A stretch of 64,000 bases of DNA from Armigeres subalbatus (lineage: Eukaryota; Arthropoda; Insecta; Diptera; Culicidae): contig NC_085140.1 in the NCBI RefSeq assembly GCF_024139115.2, forward strand, positions 20,173,357-20,237,356. The letters are read 5' to 3'. The notes beneath the pieces are model-generated. The model ran no database searches, was not told where the DNA came from, and saw only the letters and a list, made by a program, of their open reading frames with translations. Shown here piece by piece: positions 23,201 to 33,165 of the stretch (positions within the stretch are counted from its first letter, which is position 1; each line of letters opens with the position of its first letter). Position numbers and translations under genes: made by a program.

Positions 23201-26200
23201 TCAAACGAAAAATATCAACAAATTAACGATATAAAAGTTCACGGTGACCCAAACCCTACCAAGTAACTACTCAGTCATACTTGTCATTTGCATGTCATTG
23301 TAGATCAAAAAATGGACTTGACAGTGAGCTCCAATTCAACCGCGATAATTCGTCAACAAGAGGGAAACAGGGAATTAAAGCGTCATCTCCCGTTGATCAG
23401 TCCCAAACCGAAATTCAGTTGATTCTACAATCGATTGAATCTCCAAATTTACTCCAAAATCAAAAGAATAATCTTGTGGATGCTCAGACCATTTATCCAG
23501 AAGCTGATGAGTAAGTATTCTTTGTTCTCTCTTTCATATATTTATAAGCACAACGAGTTTTCAATTTTAGAAAAACACAAGATAATGACAGATTAGTTCA
23601 GTTCAACCGACATAACGCTTCAACTGTAAGCAAAATGCGTCAACAAAAGGAAAACAACGGTCCTTCAACTGGAAAAATAAGATGTTCAACGATTATTTCT
23701 CTAGGCAATGTGCCAACTAAAGCCGAGAACGAATTTTCTAACGAGAAGTTGTATTCGACTTCCAGTAACCCTGAGTAAGTTAGTAATAAGGTCCTTTAAG
23801 AGCAGCCATCCCTTCACTACTAAGCTGTTTTCTAACTAAATGAAAATAAAAGTGTAATGGAGTGTTGCATAGGACGGTCTACTTTTTCTTCTAGTATTCA
23901 TATTCAAAGAAACAATGTTATCATGTTGTACCACATTGCAGGAGAACTGATGATAATAAAAGACAACTTCTACCCAGCTGTGATGCTTCCCGTACGATGG
24001 GTACACAGAAGCAAATCAGCGCTGATGTTAACGAATTCGTGCAAAAGTCGGATTGTGAGTCCCATGCTTATGTAGAGCAAGTTCCTCTCACTCGCATTGT
24101 TAGGTAAGATAAATCATTCTCCTCTTTTTTAAACTAATAGTTAATAGAAGGTTTCCAACTATAGAGAATCGCATGAGTTCGACCACCAAGCTCAGTTTAA
24201 TCGCGAGAATCCCTTTACCGTAGAAAAACGGCTTAAACGAGCAGAGCACCATACGGCGGATATTACAGCTCCGCAAGTCATGCATGCTCAACAACGATGT
24301 CAACAAGATGTCACAAAGCATATGCCGAATCCTTCAGAAGCTCATATACAACCGGCAGCAGAACCCTTAGCTAAAATGTAAGTAATAACCGTCCGAAGCA
24401 GCTAACATTAAGTACGGTTGAACGTTTCTCAAAAAATCATTAATACACAATAGCTAGTGATTTAAAAGTTTTATAATAGTGCACGAGTGATAAAACAAGA
24501 TTTATTTTTCCCTTATTAAATCAAGTTCTGGAACAAGCTCTAGATGACCGCTTCGTCTAACAGCAAGAAAAGGATTGCTTCGAAAAGTAACATCCAGATA
24601 TGTTTCGTGAAAACTTAAGAGTTTCCTCGAACATTCCTGTGAAAAATCAAAACGACCAGACGTCCCGGCCAAAATCTATGGGAAATGCACTTCTGGAGGA
24701 TTCATGTTCAAGCCAGTGACGCAATCCAGATAGGCGTCCCGCGTTTCGCATAAAAATTCATAAAAATTGAAAAATAATTCCTTTAAGAGTTCTAACTAAT
24801 TTACAGTAGAAAATAAATACCCTCCCATTGAAAACAATTCCTTAGCTCAAGACACTAGATAAAAATGACATTTCTCGAAGGACTCGAATGCATAACTTGC
24901 TGGGCTCAAATCCCACTGAGAAGCCCGATTTTCTTTTCATTGCAACAATTACACTCAATTTATGCGTATTAATATAACTGAATTCCAAATTGTTTGATTT
25001 TAGTGCTGCGTGTGAACTTTTTCACAACATCCAATACCCCCTAAAGAGTACCGAATCGCTGGGGTATTGTGATATATGATGTACGATAGAACACTGTCTG
25101 AATAGTTGGAAGTCCGAAACGTAACTGACCACGAACGCTCGGCTCGTATATTATTTTAACTTTCAGATATCATTCGATACCACAGTTTACTCAGAAGGAT
25201 GGTATGCAACACACCCGTGACAACTTATCGACCAGGAAGAAACAGAATATGCGAGAAAACTGTGGTGCGATTACACCACTGACGGATCCTATCAGTATGC
25301 CTAAAGCATCGCATTCAACAATTGCTTCCCAACTTCCGCTGAACGACACGGATAAGTTATTTTCAACCAAGTCTGGAACCCTCTTGTATGTATAGTTAGT
25401 TAGAAACGGTTCATTATCACCTTCATGATGCTTTTTGTTTTTGTTCAGAACAAAGAACAAGCTGGTTCATGGCGCTACTCTTGCCAACAGAATTCAACAG
25501 CCCTCCGATAGTCAGACGAATCGCTCTGAGGCATGCGGAACTACTAGTCGGACTACTTCTACGACCTCCAGAAGGTAAGCCGCCTGCATTAGAATGTCTG
25601 TAAATGATCCCTTATTAGTCTTCTGAATGGTACAAAAACAAATAACAGATGAAAAACATCCATAGACGAGCCAGCCTAGGCCTGAAAGTCTCCTTAATAA
25701 AGATACAAAAAAAAAAACAGATTTATCCAACTAGCGGTGATGGAGCCTTTCTCGTGCGTTATGAAATAGTATTTTTGCCATAACTTTTGAGCTTACAGTC
25801 AGATATGGCCAATTTTCAATAGGAAACAATGGGAAAGGATTCCGCATCGAATTCAATGTGTTAAAGATTTGTGCTAAAAAAATGAGTGAAAAAATTTTAC
25901 GCGCCCGGTTTTGGTATGAAAAAAACTATTTTGGCCATATCTCCGAAGCCCATAGTCCGATCCGGCCATTTTTCAATAGGAAACAATCGGACAGGATTCT
26001 ATTCTAAGGAGTATTTCAGCTTCTGGAGGAATGGTCTTATTGGTGGTGTTCAGAATGGCTTTACTATTGAACGACGGTGTTACTATTTGGTTCCTTGAAA
26101 CTGCAACTGCTTTCAATTTGTTGTATTTCTTGGATGTTTGTTTCTGTTTCAGGCCATGCTCTTCTGGCTCACTGTATCGACCACAGATACAACTATTAGA

Positions 26201-27284
26201 CGACACAAATTGTTGACCAGACATTCAAGAAAAACATTCTCCCAATTCTTGAGATGATCCACATAAGTAATGACAATAATAGTATTAACAAACGCACAGA
26301 CACGGACAGTTTAAGTACCACATAACAACGAATAGAAACATATAGTGACGGCTTTCCGAAGTGATTAAAATATTACAAATCTCAACTGTAACATTTAACG
26401 ATAAAAAAAATCAGGTATAACTATTTACGCTTTTTACATATTTAAACAGCAGTGCGAAGTACAAAATTAGGACAACTCGAAGTCAGATTTAAACTACAAT
26501 GATCACTATCATCTAGAATAAAGTGACCAGAAATTTCTTGGGCCAATCCGGGACATCTTAACCTTACACCCTATACATTTTGAAAGCATCCAGCATGATG
26601 TTAATAACTCGATTTAATAGAAATCGTTTGCCGTTTGAAAAAGGGCCATTTGACCGAAAATTACAGTTGGCCAAACATGACATTTGGTCGAACAAGTAAT
26701 TTGGCAGAAAAGGCCATTTGGTCGAAAATGTTGTTTTCCTTTCGTCCGTATGTTTAAGCCGTTTTCGGCATTTTCTGAAATCTTTGCAGAATTAAGCTTG
26801 CACCAACTGTTGCACATTTTCTGGTATTCAATTTTCCAGTTTTTGGAGCTAACTCAAGTCCTCACGATTCAGATCATTGTCTTTCTGAAAATACAATGTA
26901 ACACTGCAATTACTCTGTTACATTTTCTAATTTCTTTATAATCTTTGTATCTACTTTTACGATGATTTCTCAAACAGAGTCCAGAGGCTACCCAACCCAC
27001 CTACGCGGAGAAGCGATTGTTTATCCACTTCCAATCAAACTGGAATACAACCAAGGCTGGGTCAACATCAATCCAACGAGGTTACTAGACCAACTTCTGA
27101 CAAGCTTTATTATGGAAATAGTTCATCGAAGATTCCACATACAAAAACTCGGCGTGTTTCTTCAAGGTTCAGTTCTTCACAGTATGTAGAGGAGAATTTC
27201 GTTAGAGAGCAGCAAGTACCTGAGATGGAATCTAAAATCAGAAGGTTATGTAACTACTTTACACACTTTTTTAAAAACAATTAG
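20045..27284 (+). CDS. Unrecognised multi-exon gene built of repeated phase-2 exons (QFNR motif)
   Basis: I do not recognise this gene. At least eleven coding segments are read, each with AG acceptor and GT donor, and all joins from exon 1 onward are phase 2. Internal exons 2-7, 9 and 10 are 183-219 bp and exact multiples of three. Exons 3-7, 9 and 10 each begin, after a few variable residues, with a motif of the form [VLIMA]QFNR[DHEN]N..T; exon 1 opens with it, and several are followed by R.KQ. The rest of each exon is polar and rich in Gln, Ser, Asn, Thr, Glu and Lys, with no signal peptide, membrane segment or catalytic motif seen. Joined, exons 1-12 give about 719 residues; ending in exon 13 instead gives about 800. 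Short introns of 55-77 bp are typical of mosquitoes. Larger introns contain LINE, SINE-like and MITE insertions. The start is taken as ATG 20056. Probably an intrinsically disordered, fast-evolving insect protein. Confidence 0.75.
20312..20494 (+). CDS. Exon-repeat gene, exon 2
   Basis: Acceptor TTTGTAG ends at 20311 and donor GTAGGT begins at 20495. The 183 bp are open in phase 2 (61 codons). It lacks a clear QFNR motif at its start; KRLRENDIV further in may be a relic. Intron 1 is 77 bp and intron 2 only 55 bp. Confidence 0.7.
20550..20750 (+). CDS. Exon-repeat gene, exon 3
   Basis: Acceptor CCCAACAG ends at 20549, donor GTGAGT starts at 20751, and the 201 bp are open in phase 2. The motif is present as GIQHDRNNVRTSSNK. 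The rest is polar, ending FSSDRCA. Confidence 0.8.
20777..20967. mobile_element. 191-bp palindromic MITE in intron 3, TA target site
   Basis: Left end GGGGTAATGACGGCTTTGGC is nearly mirrored by the right end, flanked by TA at 20775-20776 and 20968-20969. Arms share GGCAGGTTTTG and ATTATTGGCAGGGGGG. Without it intron 3 would be 75 bp, close to introns 1, 6, 8 and 10, so the insertion is young relative to the gene. Confidence 0.85.
21019..21207 (+). CDS. Exon-repeat gene, exon 4
   Basis: Acceptor TATTTCAG ends at 21018, donor GTAAGT starts at 21208, 189 bp open in phase 2. It begins VSEDFDFKVQFNRHNLTTMNK, abbreviated here at the motif VQFNRHNLTT. Most similar in motif to exon 7 (FNRHN..T..KM). 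Confidence 0.85.
21402..21614 (+). CDS. Exon-repeat gene, exon 5
   Basis: Acceptor CTTCCATAG ends at 21401, donor GTAAGT starts at 21615, 213 bp open in phase 2. The motif is VEFNRNDSSTR, followed by a Gln/Glu-rich stretch (RSLATQQQEIDTQIEKTLE) that could form a short helix. Confidence 0.85.
21689..22860 (-). mobile_element. RTE-like LINE fragment (endonuclease end) in intron 5
   Basis: The minus-strand frame 21689-22276 and weaker frames to 22860 match the larger copy at 31664-33860 almost throughout (IIGDLNAQVGQEE, SQIDHVLIDGRHFSDT, RYDLERL). It keeps the 5' half of the element and has lost the reverse transcriptase, ending near 21719 where similarity to the other copy stops. It lies antisense to the exon-repeat gene. 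Confidence 0.85.
23066..23264. mobile_element. Short interspersed element with 15-bp target duplication in intron 5
   Basis: AACTACTCAGTCATA occurs at 23051-23065 and again at 23265-23279, flanking a 199-bp insert. Inside, ATCGTTAATTTGTTGATATT and its complement form arms, and the centre has CGTTTCGGCCTACTG and CATCATCAG. The long duplication suggests target-primed retroposition, while the inverted arms are MITE-like, so the class is uncertain. Confidence 0.6.
23304..23510 (+). CDS. Exon-repeat gene, exon 6
   Basis: Acceptor TCATTGTAG ends at 23303, donor GTAAGT starts at 23511, 207 bp open in phase 2. The motif is ELQFNRDNSSTRGKQ, closest to exon 1 and exon 10. Confidence 0.88.
23571..23774 (+). 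CDS. Exon-repeat gene, exon 7
   Basis: Acceptor AATTTTAG ends at 23570, donor GTAAGT starts at 23775, 204 bp open in phase 2. The motif is LVQFNRHNASTVSKM. Intron 6 before it is 60 bp. Confidence 0.87.
23942..24103 (+). CDS. Exon-repeat gene, exon 8 (motif lost by acceptor shift)
   Basis: Acceptor CACATTGCAG ends at 23941, donor GTAAGA starts at 24104; the 162 bp are open in phase 2 (RTDDNKRQLLPSC to LTRIVR). A second, upstream acceptor TTTCTTCTAG ends at 23893; the sequence just after it reads IHIQRNNV in phase 2, a relic of the motif, but then leaves the exon-8 frame. Using the inner acceptor keeps the frame and drops the motif. Confidence 0.7.
24165..24377 (+). CDS. Exon-repeat gene, exon 9
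   Basis: Acceptor AACTATAG ends at 24164, donor GTAAGT starts at 24378, 213 bp open in phase 2. The motif is QAQFNRENPFTVEKR. His- and Gln-rich downstream (HMPNPSEAHIQPAAE). Confidence 0.87.
25167..25385 (+). CDS. Exon-repeat gene, exon 10
   Basis: Acceptor AACTTTCAG ends at 25166, donor GTATGT starts at 25386, 219 bp open in phase 2. The motif is GMQHTRDNLSTRKKQ. It follows the long intron 9, which contains a degenerate exon-like stretch near 24600. Confidence 0.85.
25449..25574 (+). CDS. Exon-repeat gene, exon 11
   Basis: Acceptor TTTTGTTCAG ends at 25448 with a strong pyrimidine tract, donor GTAAGC starts at 25575, 126 bp open in phase 2. It has no QFNR motif; the end is Ser/Thr/Arg-rich (TTSRTTSTTSRR). 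Confidence 0.78.
25640..26060. repeat. Retroelement 3' tail and interspersed repeat in intron 11
   Basis: GACGAGCCAGCCTAGGCCTG, then AAGTCTCC and TAATAAAGATAC ending in an A run (25668-25719), looks like a LINE or SINE 3' end; a related tail is at 52660-52715. It is followed by a repeat starting CCAACTAGCGGTGATGGAGC (25730), also seen diverged at 6895-6960, and two related units containing TTTTCAATAGGAAACAAT about 170 bp apart. Confidence 0.6.
26153..26216 (+). CDS. Exon-repeat gene, terminal exon 12 (short end)
   Basis: A strong pyrimidine tract and acceptor CTGTTTCAG end at 26152. The phase-2 frame gives PCSSGSLYRPQIQLLDDTNC and then TGA at 26214-26216. An AATAAA at 26517-26522 could serve as its polyadenylation signal. 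Confidence 0.65.
26517..26522 (+). terminator. Possible polyadenylation signal AATAAA
   Basis: AATAAA lies about 300 bp after the exon-12 stop codon and before the long alternative exon at 26978. Position fits the short 3' end of the exon-repeat gene. AATAAA is frequent by chance in AT-rich DNA. Confidence 0.4.
26633..26740. repeat. Degenerate GGCCATTTGGTCGAA repeats
   Basis: Variants of GGCCATTTGRYCGAA recur at about 26644, 26670 and 26708 in direct orientation. Such phrases are common in insect MITEs. It lies between the two alternative 3' ends of the exon-repeat gene. Confidence 0.6.
26978..27284 (+). CDS. Exon-repeat gene, alternative terminal exon 13 (long end)
   Basis: Acceptor TCTCAAACAG ends at 26977. 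In the same phase 2 the frame is open for 101 codons and ends at TAG 27282-27284 (VQRLPNPPTRRSDC through KTRRVSSRFSSSQYVEEN to FFKNN). The other two frames also contain an ORF of similar length, so openness alone is weak; the phase match and acceptor are the main support. A weak donor GTTATG at 27245 could instead continue it. Confidence 0.5.
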
Positions 27285-28600
27285 AATTTATGAATAATCA
27301 TATTAACCGTTCAGTACACGTGCGGTTCTGGAACGCTCTTGCAGGCTCGCTCGCGTTGTGTACCGCTAGCGATGTTTTTTTGCTAGTGTTGTACAAAATA
27401 CAAAAGCGCACCTGCTCGAGTGTAAATACCAACGTTAGCATTCACGCCATAGAGCCATGTTAAGCACCGCATAACTCCATATGTACAATTTCGTGAAACA
27501 TGTTATAATTTGCCGATATTTACATGGCCCATCTAATATTTTTACTATAGTTCACGAAAGAAAAAAAAACAATCACTGGGTCTCTTTGTTAGATCTAGTG
27601 TGATATTTAGTTAAACCATGCATGTTTTACACAACTGTGCAGAAATATCGAATTGGGACAAAGGATAGGTGTGCAAAAATTAATTGTAAATTGACTCAAA
27701 AGTAGTCCAGTTACATTCTGTACATAGAAGAGTGCAGTCCTAATGTTAAATCAATGTTAAGTAGTTAGAGTAGTGTATTAACAGAAATGAATGTTTTTCA
27801 TTAAAAAAAACTCTTTCGTTTGTTACCGAACGGTAACAATTAGTTAATTTAGTAGATGGTGTGGAAAAGTAGGGCATATAATTGTATAGCTAGATTTTCA
27901 AACGGTCATTTCAAAAGGTGGGTGTGATTCGTGTAGTCCAAAACAAAACGCACAAAGTGAATATGGGAGCTTTCGTTATGGAAACGTGATACAGAGAAAG
28001 CACAAAAAAAACGGATGGAAGCCTAATGTCAGTCGCTTGTTATCGGCCGTCAAAGGTACACTATGGTACCTTCACCGGTCTATATGCCGCGAGTAGTTCA
28101 TCGGCTGTCGAAGCAATTTTGCCTTAATCTTCCGTTCTACATTGGCCACCATTCTATGGTGGCTCTACCAGTTACCGATCGACGAATCTTGGTAGCACGA
28201 TTTCACCGATCACCGCAACATCTGCCGTTTACTCGCCGGCTGCGCCATCGTACACCGCAATACAAAACGCTCGGAGCACTACCTGCTACCGCAATCCACG
28301 CCATGCGAACTGAAGTAGGGTTAAGATCGCATTGGTCGCTAACACAACGTCTACTAACACAACACAACACGACGTCGCCAGAATCAACCGGCTGTGCAAA
28401 TGAAGCAACACCTCAATCACCCCCCCCCCTTTGGAAAGTCACAGAACGTCACCAAACTACCCATATGACAACACAGCAATAAAAATTAAGGTAAATCTAT
28501 TTCATTAGTAAATTTCAGGTTTCTCACTTTTATGATAATCTTTATTGTGATAATGGTTTATTTGAAATTAAGTTTCTTTCGACAATATCATTCTTCATTC
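27285..28600. other. Interval without a supported gene
   Basis: A CpG-richer patch at 27310-27380 (GCTCTTGCAGGCTCGCTCGC) and a 139-codon plus frame at 28063-28482 are present. The frame is His/Thr/Arg-rich, lacks a recognisable domain and has no splice or homology support. The remainder is AT-rich. Confidence 0.4.
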
Positions 28601-28626
28601 ATTCATTTCATTTATTTAGTCTACAT

Positions 28627-29603
28627 CTAAACAGATAACACTGAATCAACAATTTGACGCCACAATACACGGTTTGAGGACGCATCTCTCCATCCTCGAA
28701 TACGCCCCACGCTCGCCAAGTCGTTCTGCACCTGGTCTGCCCATCTCGCTCGCTGCGCTCCACGTCGTATCGTACCTGCCGGATCGGAAGCGAACACCAT
28801 CTTTGCAGGGTTGCTGTCCGGCATTCTTGCAACATGCCCTCCCCATCGTACCCTTCCGGCTTTAGCTACCTTCTGGATACTGGGTTCGCCGTAGAGCTGG
28901 GCGAGCTCATGGTTCATTCTTCGCCGCCACACACCGTCTTCTTGCACACCGCCAAAGATGGTCCTAAGCACCCGTCTCTCGAATACTCCGAGTGCTTGCA
29001 AGTCCTCCTCGAGCATTGTCCATGTTTCATGTCCGTAGAGGACAACCGGTCTTATAAGCGTCTTGTACATGACACATTTGGTGCGGTGGCGAATCTTTTT
29101 CGACCGCAGTTTCTTCTGGAGCCCGTAGTAGGCCCAACTTCCACAGATGATGCGCCTTCGTATTTCACGACTAACGTTGCTGTCAGCCGTTAGCAAGGAT
29201 CCGAGGTAGACGAATTCCTCGACCACCTCGAAGGTATCCCCGTCTATCGTAACACTGCTTCCCAGGCAGGCCCTATCGCGCTCGGTTCCGCCCACAAGCA
29301 TGTACTTTGTCTTTGACGCATTCACCACCAGTCCAACTTTTGTTGCTTCACGTTTCAGGCGGGTGTACAGTTCTGCCACCTTTGCAAGTGTTCGGCCGAC
29401 AATGTCCATGTCATCCGCGAAGCAAATAAATTGACTGGATCTGTTGAAAATCGTACCCCGGCTGTTACACCCGGCTCTCCGCATGACACCTACTAGCGCA
29501 ATTTTGAACAACAGGCACGAAAGTCCATCACCTTGTCTTAGTCCCCGGCGCGATTCGAACGAACTGGAGTGTTCACCCGAAATCTTCACACAGTTTTGTA
29601 CAC
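28627..29603 (-). pseudogene. RTE-like reverse transcriptase, C-terminal half
   Basis: Frame contains motif B (SRRGLRQGDGLSCLLFKIA), the catalytic CFADDMDIVG, the LVVNASKTKYML block and the C-terminal YGHETWTMLEEDL and RRGAQRARWADQVQNDL segments. It ends at SVLSV before the tail. It continues the frame at 31664-33165 across the hAT insertion. Confidence 0.9.
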
Positions 29604-31656
29604 CAGCGGTTCTCAACCTGGGGTACATGTACCCCTGGGGGTACCTTCGCTGGCCCTAGGGGGTACCTAGGAAAAAAATTGCGTAATGGCGGACGTTTTA
29701 CAATTCCAATCAAAACCCAAGTAACATTTCAAGTTTTATTCTGCTCTAGAGATGGTTTTCAAGATCAATTTATAGGATCTAACAATAAAACCCAATATTA
29801 CACGACAACCTTTTGATTACCACTATAAGTGTAAGATATGACGAAGTGGCCCTCTCTAGATAACCACTTTAAACCTGTTATAAGAGTATTTAGAAATCCT
29901 TTTTAAACCACCCGCAAAAAAGGGAATTTGGCTGCGGCAGCTGTCAGAAATCTTGCTTTAAAAAAAAAGGAAAACAAAACTTTGCAGAAAAATAATAACA
30001 ACATAAAATGTTGATGAAAATTATTATGATAAAAAATATTATTTTCGGATTGTTTTACAATGTGCTTCCATCGGAATGATGTGCGCGTTCAATTTCATGG
30101 TGAAAACTAGGAAAAAAGTAAGATTGAACACCAAGCGCTCTCAAAATAATGTAGTTTTGGCCATTATATTTATAATAATTTGAGCAGCAATATCCCTAAT
30201 TTCCCTTGAATATATTGATATTTCTCCCTAATATATTTCTAATGAAAATCAATGATCAAAAAAGGGTTTTACGCGGTGAAAACATTACCTAATCATGCAT
30301 GTCAGTGATAAATTTTACCGACTTGAAAATGCTTCTTCATTTTCAATATGGCCATCATAAATTTCGATTAGAAAAATGTTGCTCTTATTAAACACCTTTA
30401 TAAACTCTTTGCAATGCAAATATTCTTATTGGGGTTACTCATTTCACCACATTACGACCAAAAATTTTGGTTTTGATCGAGCTGTGGAAATAGGATTTAT
30501 CACACTCTCCATCACAACTGTAGAGTCGCTCATAAGGTCAATAAGCTTTTGACGTTTGAAGCTTTTTCAGCATATTTATGAGAGGTTTATTGATAGCAAT
30601 AAGATCGACAATAAAACTAAGCAACTAGCTATGGTGATTGCTATTATAAATCCGCTATAAGAATTAAATAAACCCAAGAAGCATGGAAATTGTTACTTGG
30701 GAACTCATTGGTACAGTTTTGATAATTGTGTATTTTTATTTCAAAAGATTATATTGTACATACAAATATGCAATGCTATCAATAAATTCCAATTGGATTC
30801 TGCCTTCTACAACCAGCACAATGTATGAAAGGCTGCGGATCAAAAGATCGAACGTGCAAAACGTCGAATGAACAAAATGATTTTTTTTCACTAGTGCTCG
30901 GTTGCTTCGTTGCAAGAGGATTAGAAGCACCCTTCTACGCATCTCGGAAGCCTTCTTCCAAGCAGCTCGAAGGCCTCCTTTCAAGAGGCTCGGAATCCTC
31001 CTGGGCACTTCAGAAGCCTCCTTTCAAGTGGATAGGTTGCCTTCTTTCAAGAGGCTCGTAAGCTTCATTTCAAGAGGCTCGTAAGCCTCCTTTCAAGAGG
31101 CTCGGAAGCCTCCTTTTGAGAGGCTCGGAAGCCTCCTTTTAAGAGGCTTGGAAGTCTCCTTTTAAGAGGCTCGGAAGCCTCCTCTCAAGAAGCTCGGAAG
31201 GCTTTTTTTAAGAGGCTCGGAAGCCCCCTTTCAAGGGGCTCGGAAGCCTCTTTTCAAGAGGTTCGGAAGCCTCCTTTTAAGAAGCTCGGAAGCCTCCTTT
31301 CAAGAGGCTCGGAAGTCTACTTTCAAGTGGTTCGGAAGCCTCCATTCAAGAGGCTCGGAATTCTTCTTTTAAGAGGCTTGGAAGCGTCCTTTTAAGATGC
31401 AAAGGAAGACTCCTTTTGAGTGGCTCGAAATCCGCCTTCAAGAGGCTCGGAAGTCTCTCTACAAGAGGCTCAAAAGCCTCTAATTAAGAGGCGCGGAAGC
31501 CTACTTTGAAGAAATTTAAAAGCTGAAAGGAGCTTCCTTTCAAAGGGCTCGGAATTATTCTTCAAGAGGATTGGAAGCCTTATTTCGAGAGGGGGTACCT
31601 CAACTAATGCAAAAAATCGAAGGGGTACCTCTCAAGAAAAAGGTTGAGAACCGCTG
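29604..31656. mobile_element. 2053-bp non-autonomous hAT element carrying a 23-bp minisatellite
   Basis: Ends are CAGCGGTTCTCAACCT and its complement, the hAT signature, flanked by the perfect 8-bp duplication TTGTACAC (29596-29603 and 31657-31664). No transposase frame is seen. The right third is a minisatellite. The insertion splits the RTE-like reverse transcriptase. Confidence 0.93.
30915..31590. repeat. 23-bp minisatellite (GGAAGCCTCCTTTCAAGAGGCTC)n inside the hAT element
   Basis: About 28 imperfect copies of a 23-bp unit, with core words GGAAGCCTCCTTT and CAAGAGGCTC. The unit has dyad symmetry, AGGCTCGGAAGCCT, so each repeat could form a small stem. Copy identity is highest between 31050 and 31350 and falls at both edges. 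Confidence 0.92.
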
Positions 31657-31663
31657 TTGTACA

Positions 31664-33165
31664 CCATCCACCGTTGCTTTGATCAGTCTGGTAAGCTTCC
31701 CAGGGAAGCTGTTCTCGTCCATAATTTTCCATAGCTCTACGCGGTCTATACTGTCGTATGCCGCCTTGAAATCAACGAACAGATGGTGCGTTGGGACCTG
31801 GTATTCACGGCATTTTTGAAGGATTTGCCGTACAGTAAAGATCTGGTCCGTTGTCGAGCGGCCGTCAACGAAGCCGGCTTGATAACTTCCCACGAACTCG
31901 TTCACTAATGGTGACAGACGACGGAAAATGATCTGGGGTATCACTTTGTAGGCGGCATTAAGGATGGCGATCGCTCGAAAGTTCTCACACTCCAGTTTGT
32001 CGCCTTTCTTGTAGATGGGGCATATAACCCCTTCCTTCCACTCCTCCGGTAGCTGTTCGGTTTCCCAGATTCTGACTATCAGTTTGTGCAGGCAAGTGGC
32101 CAGCTTTTCCGGGCCCATCTTGATGAGCTCAGCTCCGATACCATCCTTACCAGCTGCTTTATTGGTCTTTGGCTGTTGAATGGCATCCTTAACTTCCCTC
32201 AAAGTGGGGGCTGGTTGGCTTCCATCGTCCGCTGAACTGACGTACTTTTCTCCTCCGCTGCCTTGACTTTCACTGCCTGTACTCTCAGCGCCATTCAGAT
32301 GTTCCTCGTAGTGCTGCTTCCACCTTTCGATCACCGCACGTTCGTCCATCAAGATGCTCCCATCCTTATCCCGGCACATTTCGGCTCGCAGCACGAAGCC
32401 TTTGCGGGATGCGTTGAGCTTCTGGTAGAACTTGCGTGTTTCTTGAGAACGGCACAGCTGTTCCATCTCCTCGCACTCCGCTTCTTTCAGGCGGCGTTTC
32501 TTCTCCTGAAAAAGGCGGGTCTGCTGTCTCCGCTTCCGTGTATAACGTTCCACGTTCTGCCGGGTACCTTGCTGCAGTGCGACCGCCCGCGCTGCGTCCT
32601 TCTCCTCCAGAATCTGTCTGCACTCTTCGTCGAACCAATCGTTCCGTCGACTTCGACCCATATACCCGACGTTGTTCTCCGCTGCGTCGTTAATGGCTGC
32701 TTTTACTGTATTCCAGCAGTCCTCAAGAGGGGCCCCATTGAGCTCACCCTCTTCCGGCAACGCTGCCTCGAGATGCTGCGCGTATGCAGTAGCAACATCA
32801 GGTTGCTTCAGTCGCTCTAAATCGTACCGCGGCGGTCGTCGGTACCGAACATTGTTGATGGCGGATAGTTCTGGGTGCAGTTTAAACATCACCAGATAGT
32901 GTTCAGAGTCGATGTTAGCGCCACGATATGTCCTGACGTCGATAATGTCGGAGAAGTGCCGTCCATCAATCAGAACGTGGTCGATTTGTGATTCCGTCTG
33001 CAGTGGTGATCTCCAGGTGTATCGATACGGGAGGCTGTGTTGGAAGTAGGTGCTGCGTATGGCCATATTCTTGGAGGCGGCGAAATCAATTAGTCGTAGG
33101 CCGTTTTCGTTCGTCAGCCGGTGAGCGCTGAACTTTCTACGGTCTAAACTCCTCCTCTTGGCCAA
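31664..33165 (-). pseudogene. RTE-like endonuclease C-terminus and reverse transcriptase N-terminal half
   Basis: The frame has the endonuclease end (SQIDHVLIDGRHFSD, GANIDSEHYLVM), a basic linker (RRNDWFDEECRQILEEKDAA) and RT fingers (TNKAAGKDGIGAELIKMG, CENFRAIAILNAAYKV, QAGFVDGRSTTDQI) through motif A (HHLFVDFKAAYDSIDR). It stops at the hAT insertion. Confidence 0.9.

Noticed and set aside
28063..28482. 139-codon plus-strand frame
   Set aside because: No domain, no splice context and no homology that I can name; composition is compatible with chance.
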